The notes: generated by a model not told the origin, from the letters alone. A stretch of DNA of 64,000 nucleotides from Thauera sp. (GCA_017302295.1 JAFLDS010000003.1:169466-233465); one strand, 5' to 3'; positions 8,718-19,026 are shown, counted from the first letter of the stretch. Made by a program: numbers and translations.

Positions 8718-9986
8718 ATGGACAACTCGATCTTCCTGCGCCGATCGCTGGTCATGCTGAGCGGCATCGCGCTCGCAACCGGCCTCACCGTCTTCCTGCT
8801 GAACGACTGGTTCAACAGCAGCTTCCTGCCGGCCTTGGGCATTCCCACGCGGCTGGGCAATGCGGTCGGCTCCGTGTTGATCGTTTTCGCGGGGTACATC
8901 GGCGTACGTCTGGTGTCGGTCACCTTCTTCCGCGATCAGTCCTTTGGCCAGAACCTCAAGCTCGGAGAGCTTGCAAAGCGACAGGAGCAGTCCGATCTGG
9001 TATGCGACGAGGTCGCCACTGAGCTACACGGTGTCCCTGCGTACAGCGACGTCCTGCGCAGCCAGCTCGAAAGCGTCGTGCAACAGACCGAGCAAGCTGC
9101 CTATGCAATTAGCGAGCGGCTGCAGACAATCGACAACGTGGTCAGCCGCCTGAATGCCTTCGTCACCGAGCGCTCTGACGAATCCACCGAGCTCGTGCAT
9201 GACTCGGAATCGCGCATTGCCAACAACCAGGCTCTGATCTCGCGCATGCAGCAGTACATCGACCACCGCATCGAGGAAGCGAAGGCGGATCAGGCACGCG
9301 TCGCACAAGTGGTCAATGAGGCACGCTCACTCGAGTCCCTCACCAAGCTGATCAGGGACATCGCCGCCCAGACCAACCTGCTCGCACTCAATGCCGCGAT
9401 CGAGGCCGCACGCGCAGGGGAGGCCGGACGAGGCTTCGCGGTGGTGGCCGACGAAGTGCGCAAGCTGTCGACCGAAACCGAAAAAGCCGTGCTGTCGATC
9501 AACAGCGGCATCGAGGGCGTGGCCAACACCATCGAGACCCAGTTGCGGGAAAAGCTCGCATCGACCGACCTCGATCAGGAGCGTGCCGCCCTGGGCCAGT
9601 TCGCCGATCAACTGGCCGAGCTGGGGCACAGCTACGAGGACATCCTGCATACCCAGTCGAGCGCGATGGACACCATCCGTGAGAGCAGCGAGGAGCTTGC
9701 AAAGATGTTCATGGATGCACTCGCCAGCGTGCAGTTCCAGGACGTCACCCGGCAGCAGATCGAGCACACCGCCGAGTCGCTGAGCAGACTCGACCAGCAT
9801 CTGTGCGTGCTGGCCGAACGCCTGCAGAAGCGCGATGACCCTTCATTCAGCTATACGCCACTCGCCCAGCACCTGGACGAAATCTATGGCCGTTACGTCA
9901 TGGAGCAGCAACGCCAGACGCATGACGAGGCGATCGGCAAGTCATCTGGCGCCGCAGGCGCCAACTCGAAAATCGAACTCTTCTGA
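8718..9986 (+). CDS. Membrane-anchored chemoreceptor-like protein with MCP hairpin tip and CheZ-like D-x3-Q motif
   Basis: Protein of 422 residues with two N-terminal membrane segments (about residues 8-28 and 42-62) and almost no periplasmic loop, so it is a cytosolic-facing signalling protein. A long coiled coil carries a chemoreceptor hairpin tip ([20 protein letters not shown], near residues 215-235). About 100 residues later comes [10 protein letters not shown] (338-347). This resembles the CheZ active site, where Asp and Gln in D-x3-Q dephosphorylate CheY; here they would be D342 and Q346. No separate cheZ is seen in the operon. The C-terminus is NSKIELF, similar to the CheD tail. The ATG at 8718 follows the cheY stop by two bases, so the two are coupled. 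The receptor-like fold is certain; phosphatase function is inference. Confidence 0.8.
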   Translation: MDNSIFLRRSLVMLSGIALATGLTVFLLNDWFNSSFLPALGIPTRLGNAVGSVLIVFAGYIGVRLVSVTFFRDQSFGQNLKLGELAKRQEQSDLVCDEVATELHGVPAYSDVLRSQLESVVQQTEQAAYAISERLQTIDNVVSRLNAFVTERSDESTELVHDSESRIANNQALISRMQQYIDHRIEEAKADQARVAQVVNEARSLESLTKLIRDIAAQTNLLALNAAIEAARAGEAGRGFAVVADEVRKLSTETEKAVLSINSGIEGVANTIETQLREKLASTDLDQERAALGQFADQLAELGHSYEDILHTQSSAMDTIRESSEELAKMFMDALASVQFQDVTRQQIEHTAESLSRLDQHLCVLAERLQKRDDPSFSYTPLAQHLDEIYGRYVMEQQRQTHDEAIGKSSGAAGANSKIELF

Positions 9987-9994
9987 GAGACACG

Positions 9995-10315
9995 ATGCCC
10001 GCCAGCAAGAAGAAGCCCGCCAATCGCATCACGATCAGCGAGGACATGACCATCTACAACGCCGCGGCGCAAAAAGAACAGCTTGTCGGCGCTCTCGCGG
10101 CTGCCACCGGACGGCTGGAAATCGACCTTTCGGCCGTCACCGAAATCGACACCGCCGGCTTCCAGCTGCTGATGCTGATCAAGCGCGAAGCGTCCCGCCA
10201 GGACAAACAGGCGCAGATCGTTGCCCACAGCGAAGCGGTACGGGACGTGATTGATTTTTATCACATGGCTGCGGAATTCGGCGATCCCTTGCTGATCCCC
10301 GCACAAAAGGCTTGA
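9995..10315 (+). CDS. STAS-domain protein (anti-sigma-factor-antagonist type)
   Basis: Small 106-residue protein with one STAS domain. The beta-strand/helix pattern runs from ITISEDMTIYNAAAQKEQLVGAL to LEIDLSAVTEIDTAGFQLLMLIKREA. The serine that is phosphorylated in SpoIIAA-like proteins is replaced by threonine in EIDTAGFQLL (near residue 52). STAS proteins act as phospho-switches or adaptors. Similar small STAS proteins occur inside chemotaxis operons of beta- and gammaproteobacteria, where their role is unclear. It begins 8 bp after the receptor-like gene and 18 bp ahead of cheA, so cotranscription is near certain. Confidence 0.85.
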   Translation: MPASKKKPANRITISEDMTIYNAAAQKEQLVGALAAATGRLEIDLSAVTEIDTAGFQLLMLIKREASRQDKQAQIVAHSEAVRDVIDFYHMAAEFGDPLLIPAQKA

Positions 10316-10333
10316 CGAGGGATTGTCTGAACC

Positions 10334-12553
10334 ATGGATGAAATCACTTCGGTCTTCGTGACCGAGAGTCGCGAACAGCTCGCCACACTCGAGTCCGCTC
10401 TGCTGCAACTGGAGGACAACCCGGGCGACAGCGACACGTTGAACGCAATCTTCCGCAGTGCGCACACCATCAAAGGCGGCGCAGGCGTGATCGAGTGTTC
10501 CTACATCGTCGCCTTCACGCACGTGGTCGAGAACGTGCTGGACAAGCTGCGCAACCATGAGATCACGCTCGATTCCGACCTGATCGCGCTGCTGCTGGCC
10601 TGTGGCGACCACATGGGGAACCTGCTAGGCGTGCTCGAGTCCGGCGCCGCAGGTCCTGATGACGACCTCGCCTCAGAGGGTGAGGCCTTACTGAAGAAGC
10701 TGCAATCTGATCCCTCGGCCGCCGCCAGCGCACAAACGGGACCTCCAGCCGCCCCTCCTCCGCTGATCGAATCGAGCGGCGGAACCGTGGTCGAGACCGA
10801 CTGCTGGCATATCTCCCTGCGCTTCGGGCCGGACGTGCTGCGCAACGGCATGGACCCGCTCAGCTTCCTCCGTTATCTGGGCTCCATCGGCCGTATCGAG
10901 CGTATGGAGACCTTGGGCGACGCGATGCCCAACGCCGATGAGATGGACCCCGAAAGCTGTTATCTCGGTTTCGAGATCAGCTTCTCGTCGAACGCCGACA
11001 AGGCCGCCATCGAACGCGTCTTCGACTTCGTGCGCGACGAGTGCAGCCTGCAGATCCTGCCGCCACACAGCCGCGTGAGTGACTACCTCGAGCTGATCGC
11101 CGCCTTGCCTGAAGACACGATGCGTCTCGGCGAAATTCTGGTGAAGGTGGGCGTGCTGACACAGGCCGAACTCGAGGACGGGCTGAAGGCGCAGAGCCAA
11201 CCCGCATCACCGGTCGACGGCACCGAGGGCGAAGAAGAGACACGAGAAAGAGCGCCGATCGGGGAAATCCTGGTCGAGCACAAGGTCGTGCAGCCCGAGC
11301 TGGTCGAAGCGGCGGTCGCCAAACAGAAGCAAGTGACCGAGAAGAAGGCCGCCGAGTCCCGCCTGATTCGAATCCAGGCCGACAAGCTCGACCGTCTCAT
11401 CGACCTGGTCGGCGAATTGGTCATCGCTGGCGCGAGTGTCAGCCTGCTGGCAGGCAAGAGCGGAATGAGCGAACTGGTCGAGGCCACTTCCTTGACCGGG
11501 CGCCTGGTCGAGAGCATTCGGGATGCCGCCCTGCAGCTGCGCATGGTGCAGATCGGCGAAACCTTCAACCGGTTCAATCGCGTGGTGCGCGACACCTCGC
11601 GAGAAATGGGCAAGGAAATTGACCTGCGGATCGCGGGTGGCGAAACCGAGCTGGACAAATCCATGGTCGAGAAGATCGGCGACCCCTTGATGCACCTCGT
11701 GCGCAACGCCATGGACCACGGACTGGAAATGCCGTCGGTACGGGAGGCGAGTGGCAAGTCGCCGCGCGGCCGGCTGGCACTCAATGCGTATCACGACTCG
11801 GGCAACATCGTGATCGAGGTTGCAGACGACGGCGCCGGTCTCAACCGCGAGCGCATTCTCGCCAAGGCGATCGAACGCGGACTGGCTCAACCTGGACAGA
11901 GCTTGTCCGACCCGGAAATCTACAACCTGATCTTCGAGCCAGGGTTCTCGACCGCAGAAAAGGTCACGAACATCTCCGGACGCGGCGTCGGCATGGACGT
12001 CGTGCGTCGCAATATCCAGGGCCTGCGCGGCAGCGTCGATGTCAGTTCGACGCCTGGACAGGGCTCGCGCTTCGCGATCCGGCTGCCGCTGACGCTGGCG
12101 ATCATCGACGGCTTCCTCGTCGGCGTGGGCGACGCTGCCTACGTGATCCCGCTCGACAGCGTGGTCGAGTGCATCGAGTTGGCCACCGACACCAGCGAGC
12201 GCGACTACGTGAATCTGCGCGGCGAAGTGCTGCCGCTGGTCCGGCTGCGCCAGATGTTCGGCATTGCGGGCGCCGCCCCGGCACGCCAGAACGTGGTGGT
12301 CGTGCAGTACGCGGGCGTCAAGTCAGGCATCGTCGTCGATCAGTTGATGGGCGAATTCCAGACAGTGATCAAGCCTTTGGGCAGCATCTTCCGCCACATC
12401 AAGGGCATCGGCGGCTCAACCATTCTCGGCAGCGGTGAGGTCGCGCTGATCCTGGATGTCCAGGCCCTGGTGCAGCGCTGCGCAAGCCTCGAGGAGTCTC
12501 GTGCGGGCAACGCCACGACGCCACGCGCACTACCGTCTTCCACACGCAATTGA
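10334..12553 (+). CDS. cheA: Chemotaxis histidine kinase CheA
   Basis: CheA couples receptor state to phosphorylation of CheY and CheB. In the 739-residue protein the order is as follows. The Hpt domain holds the phosphorylated His in [11 protein letters not shown] (near residue 43-53). A P2-like domain (about 150-255, [22 protein letters not shown]) follows. Two short repeats of the form LGEILV..G.(x)n.E....A...Q lie at about 265 and 309, then the dimerisation P3 ([21 protein letters not shown]). The HATPase domain has [18 protein letters not shown] and GRGVGMDVV, and a CheW-like P5 (residues about 590-735) closes the protein. The paired LGEIL repeats are an unusual insertion between P2 and P3. 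ATG chosen at 10334, 18 bp after the STAS stop. Confidence 0.96.
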   Translation: MDEITSVFVTESREQLATLESALLQLEDNPGDSDTLNAIFRSAHTIKGGAGVIECSYIVAFTHVVENVLDKLRNHEITLDSDLIALLLACGDHMGNLLGVLESGAAGPDDDLASEGEALLKKLQSDPSAAASAQTGPPAAPPPLIESSGGTVVETDCWHISLRFGPDVLRNGMDPLSFLRYLGSIGRIERMETLGDAMPNADEMDPESCYLGFEISFSSNADKAAIERVFDFVRDECSLQILPPHSRVSDYLELIAALPEDTMRLGEILVKVGVLTQAELEDGLKAQSQPASPVDGTEGEEETRERAPIGEILVEHKVVQPELVEAAVAKQKQVTEKKAAESRLIRIQADKLDRLIDLVGELVIAGASVSLLAGKSGMSELVEATSLTGRLVESIRDAALQLRMVQIGETFNRFNRVVRDTSREMGKEIDLRIAGGETELDKSMVEKIGDPLMHLVRNAMDHGLEMPSVREASGKSPRGRLALNAYHDSGNIVIEVADDGAGLNRERILAKAIERGLAQPGQSLSDPEIYNLIFEPGFSTAEKVTNISGRGVGMDVVRRNIQGLRGSVDVSSTPGQGSRFAIRLPLTLAIIDGFLVGVGDAAYVIPLDSVVECIELATDTSERDYVNLRGEVLPLVRLRQMFGIAGAAPARQNVVVVQYAGVKSGIVVDQLMGEFQTVIKPLGSIFRHIKGIGGSTILGSGEVALILDVQALVQRCASLEESRAGNATTPRALPSSTRN

Positions 12554-12597
12554 ACGCACCGCTCGCGCGGTGTTCAGCATTTCCCCTGGAGATCACC

Positions 12598-15063
12598 ATG
12601 AAGAACCTCAGAATCGGTATCCGGCTTGGGATCGGCTTTGCCGTCGTCCTCATGCTTCTGCTGATTACCGCAACGATGGGCAGCCTGCGACTGAAGGCGC
12701 TGCAAGGCAACATCACCGACCTCGTCGGTGACAAGACCGTGAAAGTCGCGCTTGCGAACAACGTCATCGATTCGCTCAACGAACTCGGCGTCCAGCACCG
12801 CAACATGATGATCCCTGCCTTGCAGTCCGACAGCGCGCTGCAAGGCTTCCTGCAGAAGGCGGCCGACGAAAGGCAGACGATCGTCAAGAACCTGGAGAAG
12901 CTGGAGGGCATGGCGTATGGCAGCGAAGGCAAACAGCTCCTCGAGCGCATGAAAGGCGCGCGCCAGACTTTCGTTAGCGTTCAGCAGAACTACGAATCAC
13001 TGATTCAACAGCGTAACTTCGACCGCGCGAGCGAGTACTTTCCTCAGTACCGGACGGCCTACGTCCCCTATCGGGAGGCAGTCAGCAAGTTCATCGATTA
13101 CCAGACCGATCTGGTGATGGAAACCGGGCAACAAGCCGAAGCGCAGGCTGAGCAATCGGTCATGCTGCTGCTGGAGCTGCTCGCCGCCGCACTCGTCATC
13201 GGCATTGGCTTCGCCATCTTCATCACGCGCTCCATCACCCGCCCGGTGAGCGAGGTGAGCACCGCCGCGAAGAAGATGGCCAACGGCGACTTCAACTTCG
13301 ACCTTAGATCCGATGCCAAGGACGAGGTCGGAGAGGTGGTCCGCGCGGTTGCGGATGTTCAGGCCAGCGTCAAGCGCATGATCACGGACGCCGGCATGCT
13401 TTCCGAGGCGGCGGTGGCCGGCAAGCTCGCCACGCGCGCAGATGCTTCCAAGCACCAGGGCGACTTCCACAAGATCGTCCAGGGCGTCAATGACACGCTC
13501 GACGCGGTGATCGGCCCGCTGAACGTGGCCGCGGACTACGTCGATCGCATCGCCAAAGGCGCCATCCCGGCCAGGATCACCGACACCTACAACGGTGACT
13601 TCAACACCATCAAGAACAACCTCAACACCGCCATCGACGCCGTCAACGCGCTCGTGGCCGACGCCATTCTGCTCTCCAAGGCCGCCGTCGATGGCAAGCT
13701 CGCCACCCGGGCCGACGCCAGCAAGCACCAGGGCGACTATGCCCGCATTGTCCAGGGCGTCAATGACACCCTCGACGCGGTGATCGGCCCGCTGAACGTC
13801 GCCGCAACCTACGTCGAACAGATCGCCAAGGGCGCCCTCCCGGCAAAGATCACCGACAGCTACAACGGTGACTTCAACACCATCAAGAACAACCTCAACA
13901 CCTGCATCGACGCGGTCAATGAGCTGGTCGCCGATGCCGTCATGCTCGCCCAGGCCGCCGTCCAAGGCCGTCTCGACACCCGTGCCGACGCCTCGAAGCA
14001 CCAGGGCGACTACCGCCGCATCGTCGAGGGCGTCAATTCCACGCTCGACGCGGTGATCGCCCCGATCAACGAGGTCAAGCGTGTCATGGTCGCACTGTCC
14101 GGTGGCGACCTCACCCAGAAGATCACCGACGACTACGCCGGCGACTTCCAGGTGCTGCAGAACGCCGTCAATGACTCCATGGACAAGCTCGCCGAGATCA
14201 TCGAGCAGGTGCGCGGCGCTGCCGATGCGCTGACCAATGCCGCCGGCCAGGTCTCGGCCACGGCCCAGAGCCTGTCGCAATCCTCGTCCGAGCAAGCGGC
14301 CAGCGTCGAGGAAACCTCGGCTTCGATCGAGCAGATGAGCGCCTCCATCAACCAGAACTCGGAGAACGCCAAGATCACCGACGCCATGGCCAGCAAGTCC
14401 TCCACCGAAGCCGGTGAAGGCGGCGAGGCGGTGAAATCCACCGTCCAGGCGATGAAGAACATCGCCGGCAAGATCGGCATCATCGACGACATCGCCTACC
14501 AGACCAACCTGCTGGCCTTGAACGCCGCCATCGAAGCGGCCCGCGCAGGCGAGCATGGCAAGGGCTTCGCCGTGGTCGCCGCCGAGGTCCGGAAGCTGGC
14601 CGAGCGCAGCCAGGTCGCCGCCCAGGAGATCGGCGAGCTGGCCGGCAACTCGGTGCACCTGGCCGAGCGCGCCGGCAAGCTGCTCGACGAGATGGTGCCC
14701 TCGATCAACAAGACCTCCGACCTCGTGCAGGAAATCGCCTCCGCCAGCCAGGAGCAGACCGCCGGCGTCGGCCAGATCAACAACGCCATGGGGCAGCTGA
14801 ACAAGGCTACCCAGCAGAACGCCTCCGCCTCCGAGGAGCTCGCCGCCACCGCAGAGGAACTAGGCGGACAGGCCGGACAGCTGCAGGAACTGATGGGCTT
14901 CTTCTCGCTCGAGAGCATCCGCAGCGACAGGCGCTTTGCACGCACTCCGGCGGCCGCCCTGGATGCATCCCCGCGCGCGAAACCCAAGCCCGCTCGCACC
15001 AACTCGCGCATGCTGACCGGCAAGCCGGTCAGCTACGACGAAAGCGATTTCGAAAAATTCTGA
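12598..15063 (+). CDS. Methyl-accepting chemotaxis protein with periplasmic four-helix domain and tandem HAMP array
   Basis: Transmembrane chemoreceptor of 821 residues. TM1 covers about residues 8-30. A periplasmic four-helix-bundle domain (about 31-187) is followed by TM2 (about 188-210) and a canonical HAMP ([22 protein letters not shown]). Then come three repeats of a HAMP-like unit whose landmark (K/R)[12 protein letters not shown] starts at residues 276, 367 and 458, an exact 91-residue period. The C-terminal methylation helices and hairpin tip ([20 protein letters not shown], near 632) complete the receptor. The tail is ESDFEKF. ATG at 12598 was chosen because it follows CTGGAG and starts TM1; an upstream TTG start would add 16 odd residues. 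DNA for the last 810 bases of the signalling domain is identical to the second receptor at 15694. Confidence 0.93.
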   Translation: MKNLRIGIRLGIGFAVVLMLLLITATMGSLRLKALQGNITDLVGDKTVKVALANNVIDSLNELGVQHRNMMIPALQSDSALQGFLQKAADERQTIVKNLEKLEGMAYGSEGKQLLERMKGARQTFVSVQQNYESLIQQRNFDRASEYFPQYRTAYVPYREAVSKFIDYQTDLVMETGQQAEAQAEQSVMLLLELLAAALVIGIGFAIFITRSITRPVSEVSTAAKKMANGDFNFDLRSDAKDEVGEVVRAVADVQASVKRMITDAGMLSEAAVAGKLATRADASKHQGDFHKIVQGVNDTLDAVIGPLNVAADYVDRIAKGAIPARITDTYNGDFNTIKNNLNTAIDAVNALVADAILLSKAAVDGKLATRADASKHQGDYARIVQGVNDTLDAVIGPLNVAATYVEQIAKGALPAKITDSYNGDFNTIKNNLNTCIDAVNELVADAVMLAQAAVQGRLDTRADASKHQGDYRRIVEGVNSTLDAVIAPINEVKRVMVALSGGDLTQKITDDYAGDFQVLQNAVNDSMDKLAEIIEQVRGAADALTNAAGQVSATAQSLSQSSSEQAASVEETSASIEQMSASINQNSENAKITDAMASKSSTEAGEGGEAVKSTVQAMKNIAGKIGIIDDIAYQTNLLALNAAIEAARAGEHGKGFAVVAAEVRKLAERSQVAAQEIGELAGNSVHLAERAGKLLDEMVPSINKTSDLVQEIASASQEQTAGVGQINNAMGQLNKATQQNASASEELAATAEELGGQAGQLQELMGFFSLESIRSDRRFARTPAAALDASPRAKPKPARTNSRMLTGKPVSYDESDFEKF
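13795..13913 (+). repeat. 119-bp block identical to 16993-17111
   Basis: Within the tandem-HAMP region of the first chemoreceptor, 13795-13913 reads the same as 16993-17111 of the second (constant offset of 3198 bases). The flanking HAMP sequence differs at many codons. The block encodes [13 protein letters not shown] to NNLNTCID. It is a second patch of recent exchange, separate from the larger block at 14095. Confidence 0.85.
14095..14904 (+). repeat. 810-bp direct repeat, copy 1 (chemoreceptor signalling domain)
   Basis: Read base by base, this stretch appears identical to 17563-18372 (offset 3468). It ends exactly where the two receptors' C-terminal tails diverge (after GFF). On the 5' side the last visible difference is the base at 14094 versus 17562. 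Identity at silent positions indicates recent gene conversion or duplication rather than protein-level conservation. Confidence 0.9.
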
Positions 15064-15091
15064 GCACGTGCCGCACAGCAGGAGCCAGGCC

Positions 15092-15634
15092 ATGAGCCAG
15101 AGCCTCATCACCACAAACAAGCAGCGTGTTGCCGGGGCTGCGGACGACAGTCCGCAGCAATACCTCACCTTCAGCCTGGGCGGCGAAGTCTTCGCGCTCG
15201 GCATTCTCAACGTCAAGGAGATCATCGAGTTCGGCAAGATCACCGAGATTCCGATGATGCCCGCCTTCATCCGCGGCGTGATCAACCTGCGCGGCGCAGT
15301 CGTGCCGGTGATCGACCTGTCGGCACGCTTTGGCGGTGCCGCCTCGGCGGTTTCGCGGCGCACCTGCATCGTGATCGTCGAACTGGGTAATGGCGAGGAT
15401 CGGCAGGACCTCGGGGTCATCGTCGATGCGGTCAACGAGGTGCTGGAAATTCCCCGCGCCGACATCGAGCCGCCACCGACCTTTGGTGCCAAGATCCGCG
15501 CCGACTTCATCCAGGGCATGGGTAAGGTGAATGGCACCTTCGTCATCATCCTGAATGTCGAACGCGTGCTGTCGACCGAAGAAATCACCCTGCTCGCCGG
15601 CATGAGCAGCGAGACCAGCAGCGAGGAACAGTGA
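15092..15634 (+). CDS. cheW: CheW coupling protein
   Basis: CheW bridges chemoreceptor tips and CheA. The 180-residue protein shows the typical fold: [23 protein letters not shown] (near residue 25), [25 protein letters not shown] (near 60), [14 protein letters not shown] (near 107) and a C-terminal strand [12 protein letters not shown]. The ATG at 15092 follows CAGGAG; an in-frame GTG 24 bp upstream is less likely. A short acidic tail (SSETSSEEQ) precedes the stop. It lies between the two chemoreceptor genes, 28 bp after the first, and is therefore flanked by the 810-bp direct repeats. Confidence 0.95.
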   Translation: MSQSLITTNKQRVAGAADDSPQQYLTFSLGGEVFALGILNVKEIIEFGKITEIPMMPAFIRGVINLRGAVVPVIDLSARFGGAASAVSRRTCIVIVELGNGEDRQDLGVIVDAVNEVLEIPRADIEPPPTFGAKIRADFIQGMGKVNGTFVIILNVERVLSTEEITLLAGMSSETSSEEQ

Positions 15635-15693
15635 CCCCACCCTGTCACGCCGACAGGCGGAGCAGGATGTTCACGATCAGCGGAAGCGACCCC

Positions 15694-18408
15694 ATGAGCA
15701 CACAGACCTACGGCTGGCGATCGATCCGCCTGCGACTTTTCCTCCTTTTTGCGCTGGTCATCGCAGCGGTGCTGTTCTACGCCGTGCGCGATGTGATGAC
15801 GCAGTGGCAGGCAAGGGAGGCAATGGCACGCGGCGCGCAGTACAGCGCCCTGTCCGTTCGCATCAATGCCGTGGTGCATGAGTTGCAGAAGGAGCGCGGA
15901 CTGTCGGCGGGTTTCATCGGATCTCGAGGTGCTCGCTTCAAGACGGAACTGTCCAATCAACATGCCGACACGGACAAAGCCCGTGAGGCGCTGGACACGT
16001 GGCTCGCGCAGGTAGCCCCGGCGGTGCTGGGCGAGCCCATCCTGCGGGTGATGTCGACAGTCCAACAACGCATGAGCGAGTTGCAGGATAACCGCAGCAA
16101 GATCACCGGCCTGAGCTTCACCGGCGCGGACTCTTTCGGCTATTACACCGGCACGATCGAGCGTCTCGTTGCAGTCGTGGAGATCGCAGCGAACGCCGCC
16201 GAAGATGTCGATCTTTCCCGCGGCATGACGGCCTACCTGATGTTCACGCAGGCCAAGGAGCAAGCCGGGCGCGAACGTGCGTCGATCAACGGCTTGTTTG
16301 CGGCCAACGTTGCCGCCGACGTCGCCTTGCACCGCCGCATCATCACCATCCTGACCGCGCAGGACACCTATCTGTCGAACTTCCGCTCGATGGCGCCGAA
16401 GGCCTGGACGGATTCGCTTCAGGCCGTGCTCGATAGCGAACATGGCCGCGAAACAGCGCGCATGCGCCAGGTTGCCCTGGACCGGATCGAAACAGGGGCG
16501 TTCGGCATCGAGCCTGCCACCTGGTTCAACACCATCACGCGCAAGATCGATCTGCTGAAGGCCGAAGAAGACCGGATTGCCGCAGCGCTGATGAAACATG
16601 CCGATGCACGACATGGTGCCGCGTCCAAGCAGTTCTACCTTGCACTTGGAATGACCCTGCTGGTGCTGCTGGCCGCAATCTTCTTCGGCCTACAGGTCAC
16701 CAAGCTGCTGCGCGGCTTGCGCGGCAACGCCAGAACGGCGCATCGCATTGCCCTGGGCAAGCTGGACGAAAGCATCGAGGTCCGGAACCAGAATGAACTC
16801 GGCGAAATCGAGCAGGCGCTGTCCGAGGTTCAGGCCAACCTGCACGCCATGATCGACGATGCCGCCCTGCTGTCCAAGTCCGCCATCGAAGGCAAGCTGG
16901 CCACCCGGGCGGACGCCAGCCGCCACCAAGGCGACTTCCGCAAGATCGTGCAGGGGGTAAACGACACCCTCGATGCGGTCATTGGGCCGCTCAACGTCGC
17001 CGCAACCTACGTCGAACAGATCGCCAAGGGCGCCCTCCCGGCAAAGATCACCGACAGCTACAACGGTGACTTCAACACCATCAAGAACAACCTCAACACC
17101 TGCATCGACGCCCTCTCCGGCCTCATCGAGGATATGCGCCACATGTCCGAGCAGCACGACCTTGGCGACATCGACGTGCGCATCGACGAGAGCCGTTTCC
17201 AGGGCGCATACGCCACCATGGCTGAAGGCGTCAACAACATGGTCTTCGGCCACATTGCCGTCAAGAAGAAGGCCATGGCCTGCATCGGCGAGTTCGGCCG
17301 CGGCAACATGGATGCGCCCATCGAGCGCTTCCCCGGCAAAAAGCGCTTCATCAACGACACCATCGAGCAGGTGCGCGCCAACATCAAGGCACTCATCGAG
17401 GATGCCAACATGCTCGCCCAGGCTGCCGTCGAGGGACGCCTGGAGACGCGCGCCGATGCCTCCAAGCATCAGGGCGACTACCGCCGCATCGTCGAGGGCG
17501 TCAATTCCACCCTCGACGCGGTGATCGCCCCGATCAACGAGGTCAAGCGTGTCATGGTCGCGCTGTCCGGTGGCGACCTCACCCAGAAGATCACCGACGA
17601 CTACGCCGGCGACTTCCAGGTGCTGCAGAACGCCGTCAATGACTCCATGGACAAGCTCGCCGAGATCATCGAGCAGGTGCGCGGCGCTGCCGATGCGCTG
17701 ACCAATGCCGCCGGCCAGGTCTCGGCCACGGCCCAGAGCCTGTCGCAATCCTCGTCCGAGCAAGCGGCCAGCGTCGAGGAAACCTCGGCTTCGATCGAGC
17801 AGATGAGCGCCTCCATCAACCAGAACTCGGAGAACGCCAAGATCACCGACGCCATGGCCAGCAAGTCCTCCACCGAAGCCGGTGAAGGCGGCGAGGCGGT
17901 GAAATCCACCGTCCAGGCGATGAAGAACATCGCCGGCAAGATCGGCATCATCGACGACATCGCCTACCAGACCAACCTGCTGGCCTTGAACGCCGCCATC
18001 GAAGCGGCCCGCGCAGGCGAGCATGGCAAGGGCTTCGCCGTGGTCGCCGCCGAGGTCCGGAAGCTGGCCGAGCGCAGCCAGGTCGCCGCCCAGGAGATCG
18101 GCGAGCTGGCCGGCAACTCGGTGCACCTGGCCGAGCGCGCCGGCAAGCTGCTCGACGAGATGGTGCCCTCGATCAACAAGACCTCCGACCTCGTGCAGGA
18201 AATCGCCTCCGCCAGCCAGGAGCAGACCGCCGGCGTCGGCCAGATCAACAACGCCATGGGGCAGCTGAACAAGGCTACCCAGCAGAACGCCTCCGCCTCC
18301 GAGGAGCTCGCCGCCACCGCAGAGGAACTAGGCGGACAGGCCGGACAGCTGCAGGAACTGATGGGCTTCTTCACCATCGACCAAGCCATGGCGCGCAAGT
18401 ACGCCTGA
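15694..18408 (+). CDS. Methyl-accepting chemotaxis protein with NIT (nitrate/nitrite-sensing) domain and tandem HAMPs
   Basis: Chemoreceptor of 904 residues. TM1 (about 10-32) is followed by a periplasmic all-helical NIT domain (about 50-300). The NIT domain is recognised by its signature [15 protein letters not shown] and the later [21 protein letters not shown]2 lies at about 314-335. A series of HAMP-like units follows, including the unit [20 protein letters not shown] absent from the first receptor, and then the shared signalling domain. NIT domains bind nitrate or nitrite in characterised proteins, so a nitrate chemoreceptor fitting a denitrifier is likely. The ATG at 15694 was preferred because it directly precedes TM1 and follows GCGGAAG; in-frame starts at 15631 and 15667 exist. 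Ligand is inference. Confidence 0.9.
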   Translation: MSTQTYGWRSIRLRLFLLFALVIAAVLFYAVRDVMTQWQAREAMARGAQYSALSVRINAVVHELQKERGLSAGFIGSRGARFKTELSNQHADTDKAREALDTWLAQVAPAVLGEPILRVMSTVQQRMSELQDNRSKITGLSFTGADSFGYYTGTIERLVAVVEIAANAAEDVDLSRGMTAYLMFTQAKEQAGRERASINGLFAANVAADVALHRRIITILTAQDTYLSNFRSMAPKAWTDSLQAVLDSEHGRETARMRQVALDRIETGAFGIEPATWFNTITRKIDLLKAEEDRIAAALMKHADARHGAASKQFYLALGMTLLVLLAAIFFGLQVTKLLRGLRGNARTAHRIALGKLDESIEVRNQNELGEIEQALSEVQANLHAMIDDAALLSKSAIEGKLATRADASRHQGDFRKIVQGVNDTLDAVIGPLNVAATYVEQIAKGALPAKITDSYNGDFNTIKNNLNTCIDALSGLIEDMRHMSEQHDLGDIDVRIDESRFQGAYATMAEGVNNMVFGHIAVKKKAMACIGEFGRGNMDAPIERFPGKKRFINDTIEQVRANIKALIEDANMLAQAAVEGRLETRADASKHQGDYRRIVEGVNSTLDAVIAPINEVKRVMVALSGGDLTQKITDDYAGDFQVLQNAVNDSMDKLAEIIEQVRGAADALTNAAGQVSATAQSLSQSSSEQAASVEETSASIEQMSASINQNSENAKITDAMASKSSTEAGEGGEAVKSTVQAMKNIAGKIGIIDDIAYQTNLLALNAAIEAARAGEHGKGFAVVAAEVRKLAERSQVAAQEIGELAGNSVHLAERAGKLLDEMVPSINKTSDLVQEIASASQEQTAGVGQINNAMGQLNKATQQNASASEELAATAEELGGQAGQLQELMGFFTIDQAMARKYA
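17563..18372 (+). repeat. 810-bp direct repeat, copy 2 (chemoreceptor signalling domain)
   Basis: Identical partner of 14095-14904, in the same orientation 3468 bp downstream. Recombination between the copies would remove cheW and fuse the first receptor's sensor to the second receptor's tail. See the finding on gene conversion. Confidence 0.9.
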
Positions 18409-18435
18409 GGCTGAAACACGGCGCAGAGCACAACC

Positions 18436-19026
18436 ATGATCGACTGGCACAAGATGTCACCGCAGGAGATCGAACGCCGCGCGCAAAGCATTGCGCCCGG
18501 TGATTGGGCGGTCGACATGCAGCGCCCGATTTCGACCCTGCTCGGCTCCTGCGTCGCCGTGTGCATGTACGACCCCGCGGTCGGGGTCGGCGGCATGAAC
18601 CACTTCATGCTGCCCAACATGCGCAAGCGCGAAGGCGGGGTGGATGTCGACTCCCTGCTGTCGGGCGACTATGCGATGGAGGTGCTGCTGAACGGCATCC
18701 TCGGGCGCGGCGGCGCCCGCCACCGCCTCAAGGCGAAGGCCTTTGGCGGCGGCACCATCATCAGCGGCATCGCCGCGTCGGGCATCGGCAAGCGCAACGC
18801 GGACTTCGCCTGTGAGTGGCTCAAGCGCGAGGGTATCGAGCTGGTCGCCTCGGACTTTCTTGGCGCCTGTTCGCGCAAGGTTCTGTTCGTGCCGGCGACG
18901 GGCGATGCCTATTGCCGGCGCATGTCCACGACCATGGCAACCATCGAGGAGGTCAACAAGGCTGAACAGGCCTACGCCGAATCCTTGAAGCGTCCGCCTC
19001 CGAAATCCAACGTAGAACTCTTCTAA
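18436..19026 (+). CDS. cheD: Chemoreceptor glutamine deamidase CheD
   Basis: CheD deamidates glutamines in chemoreceptors and in some systems binds CheC or CheZ-like phosphatases. The 196-residue protein carries the catalytic Cys in LLGSCVAVCMYD (near residue 38), the His in GGMNHFMLP (near 55) and the Thr/Gly region KAFGGGTIISG (near 100), in the usual order. It has an extended C-terminal helix ending in KSNVELF, a tail resembling those of the receptor-like protein at 8718 (NSKIELF) and of the first chemoreceptor (ESDFEKF). It starts 27 bp after the NIT receptor and 20 bp before cheR. Confidence 0.94.
   Translation: MIDWHKMSPQEIERRAQSIAPGDWAVDMQRPISTLLGSCVAVCMYDPAVGVGGMNHFMLPNMRKREGGVDVDSLLSGDYAMEVLLNGILGRGGARHRLKAKAFGGGTIISGIAASGIGKRNADFACEWLKREGIELVASDFLGACSRKVLFVPATGDAYCRRMSTTMATIEEVNKAEQAYAESLKRPPPKSNVELF

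Noticed and set aside
12997-14658. Long minus-strand open frame (553 codons) across the first chemoreceptor
   Set aside because: Shadow of the repetitive receptor sequence. It recurs opposite the second receptor with the same composition.
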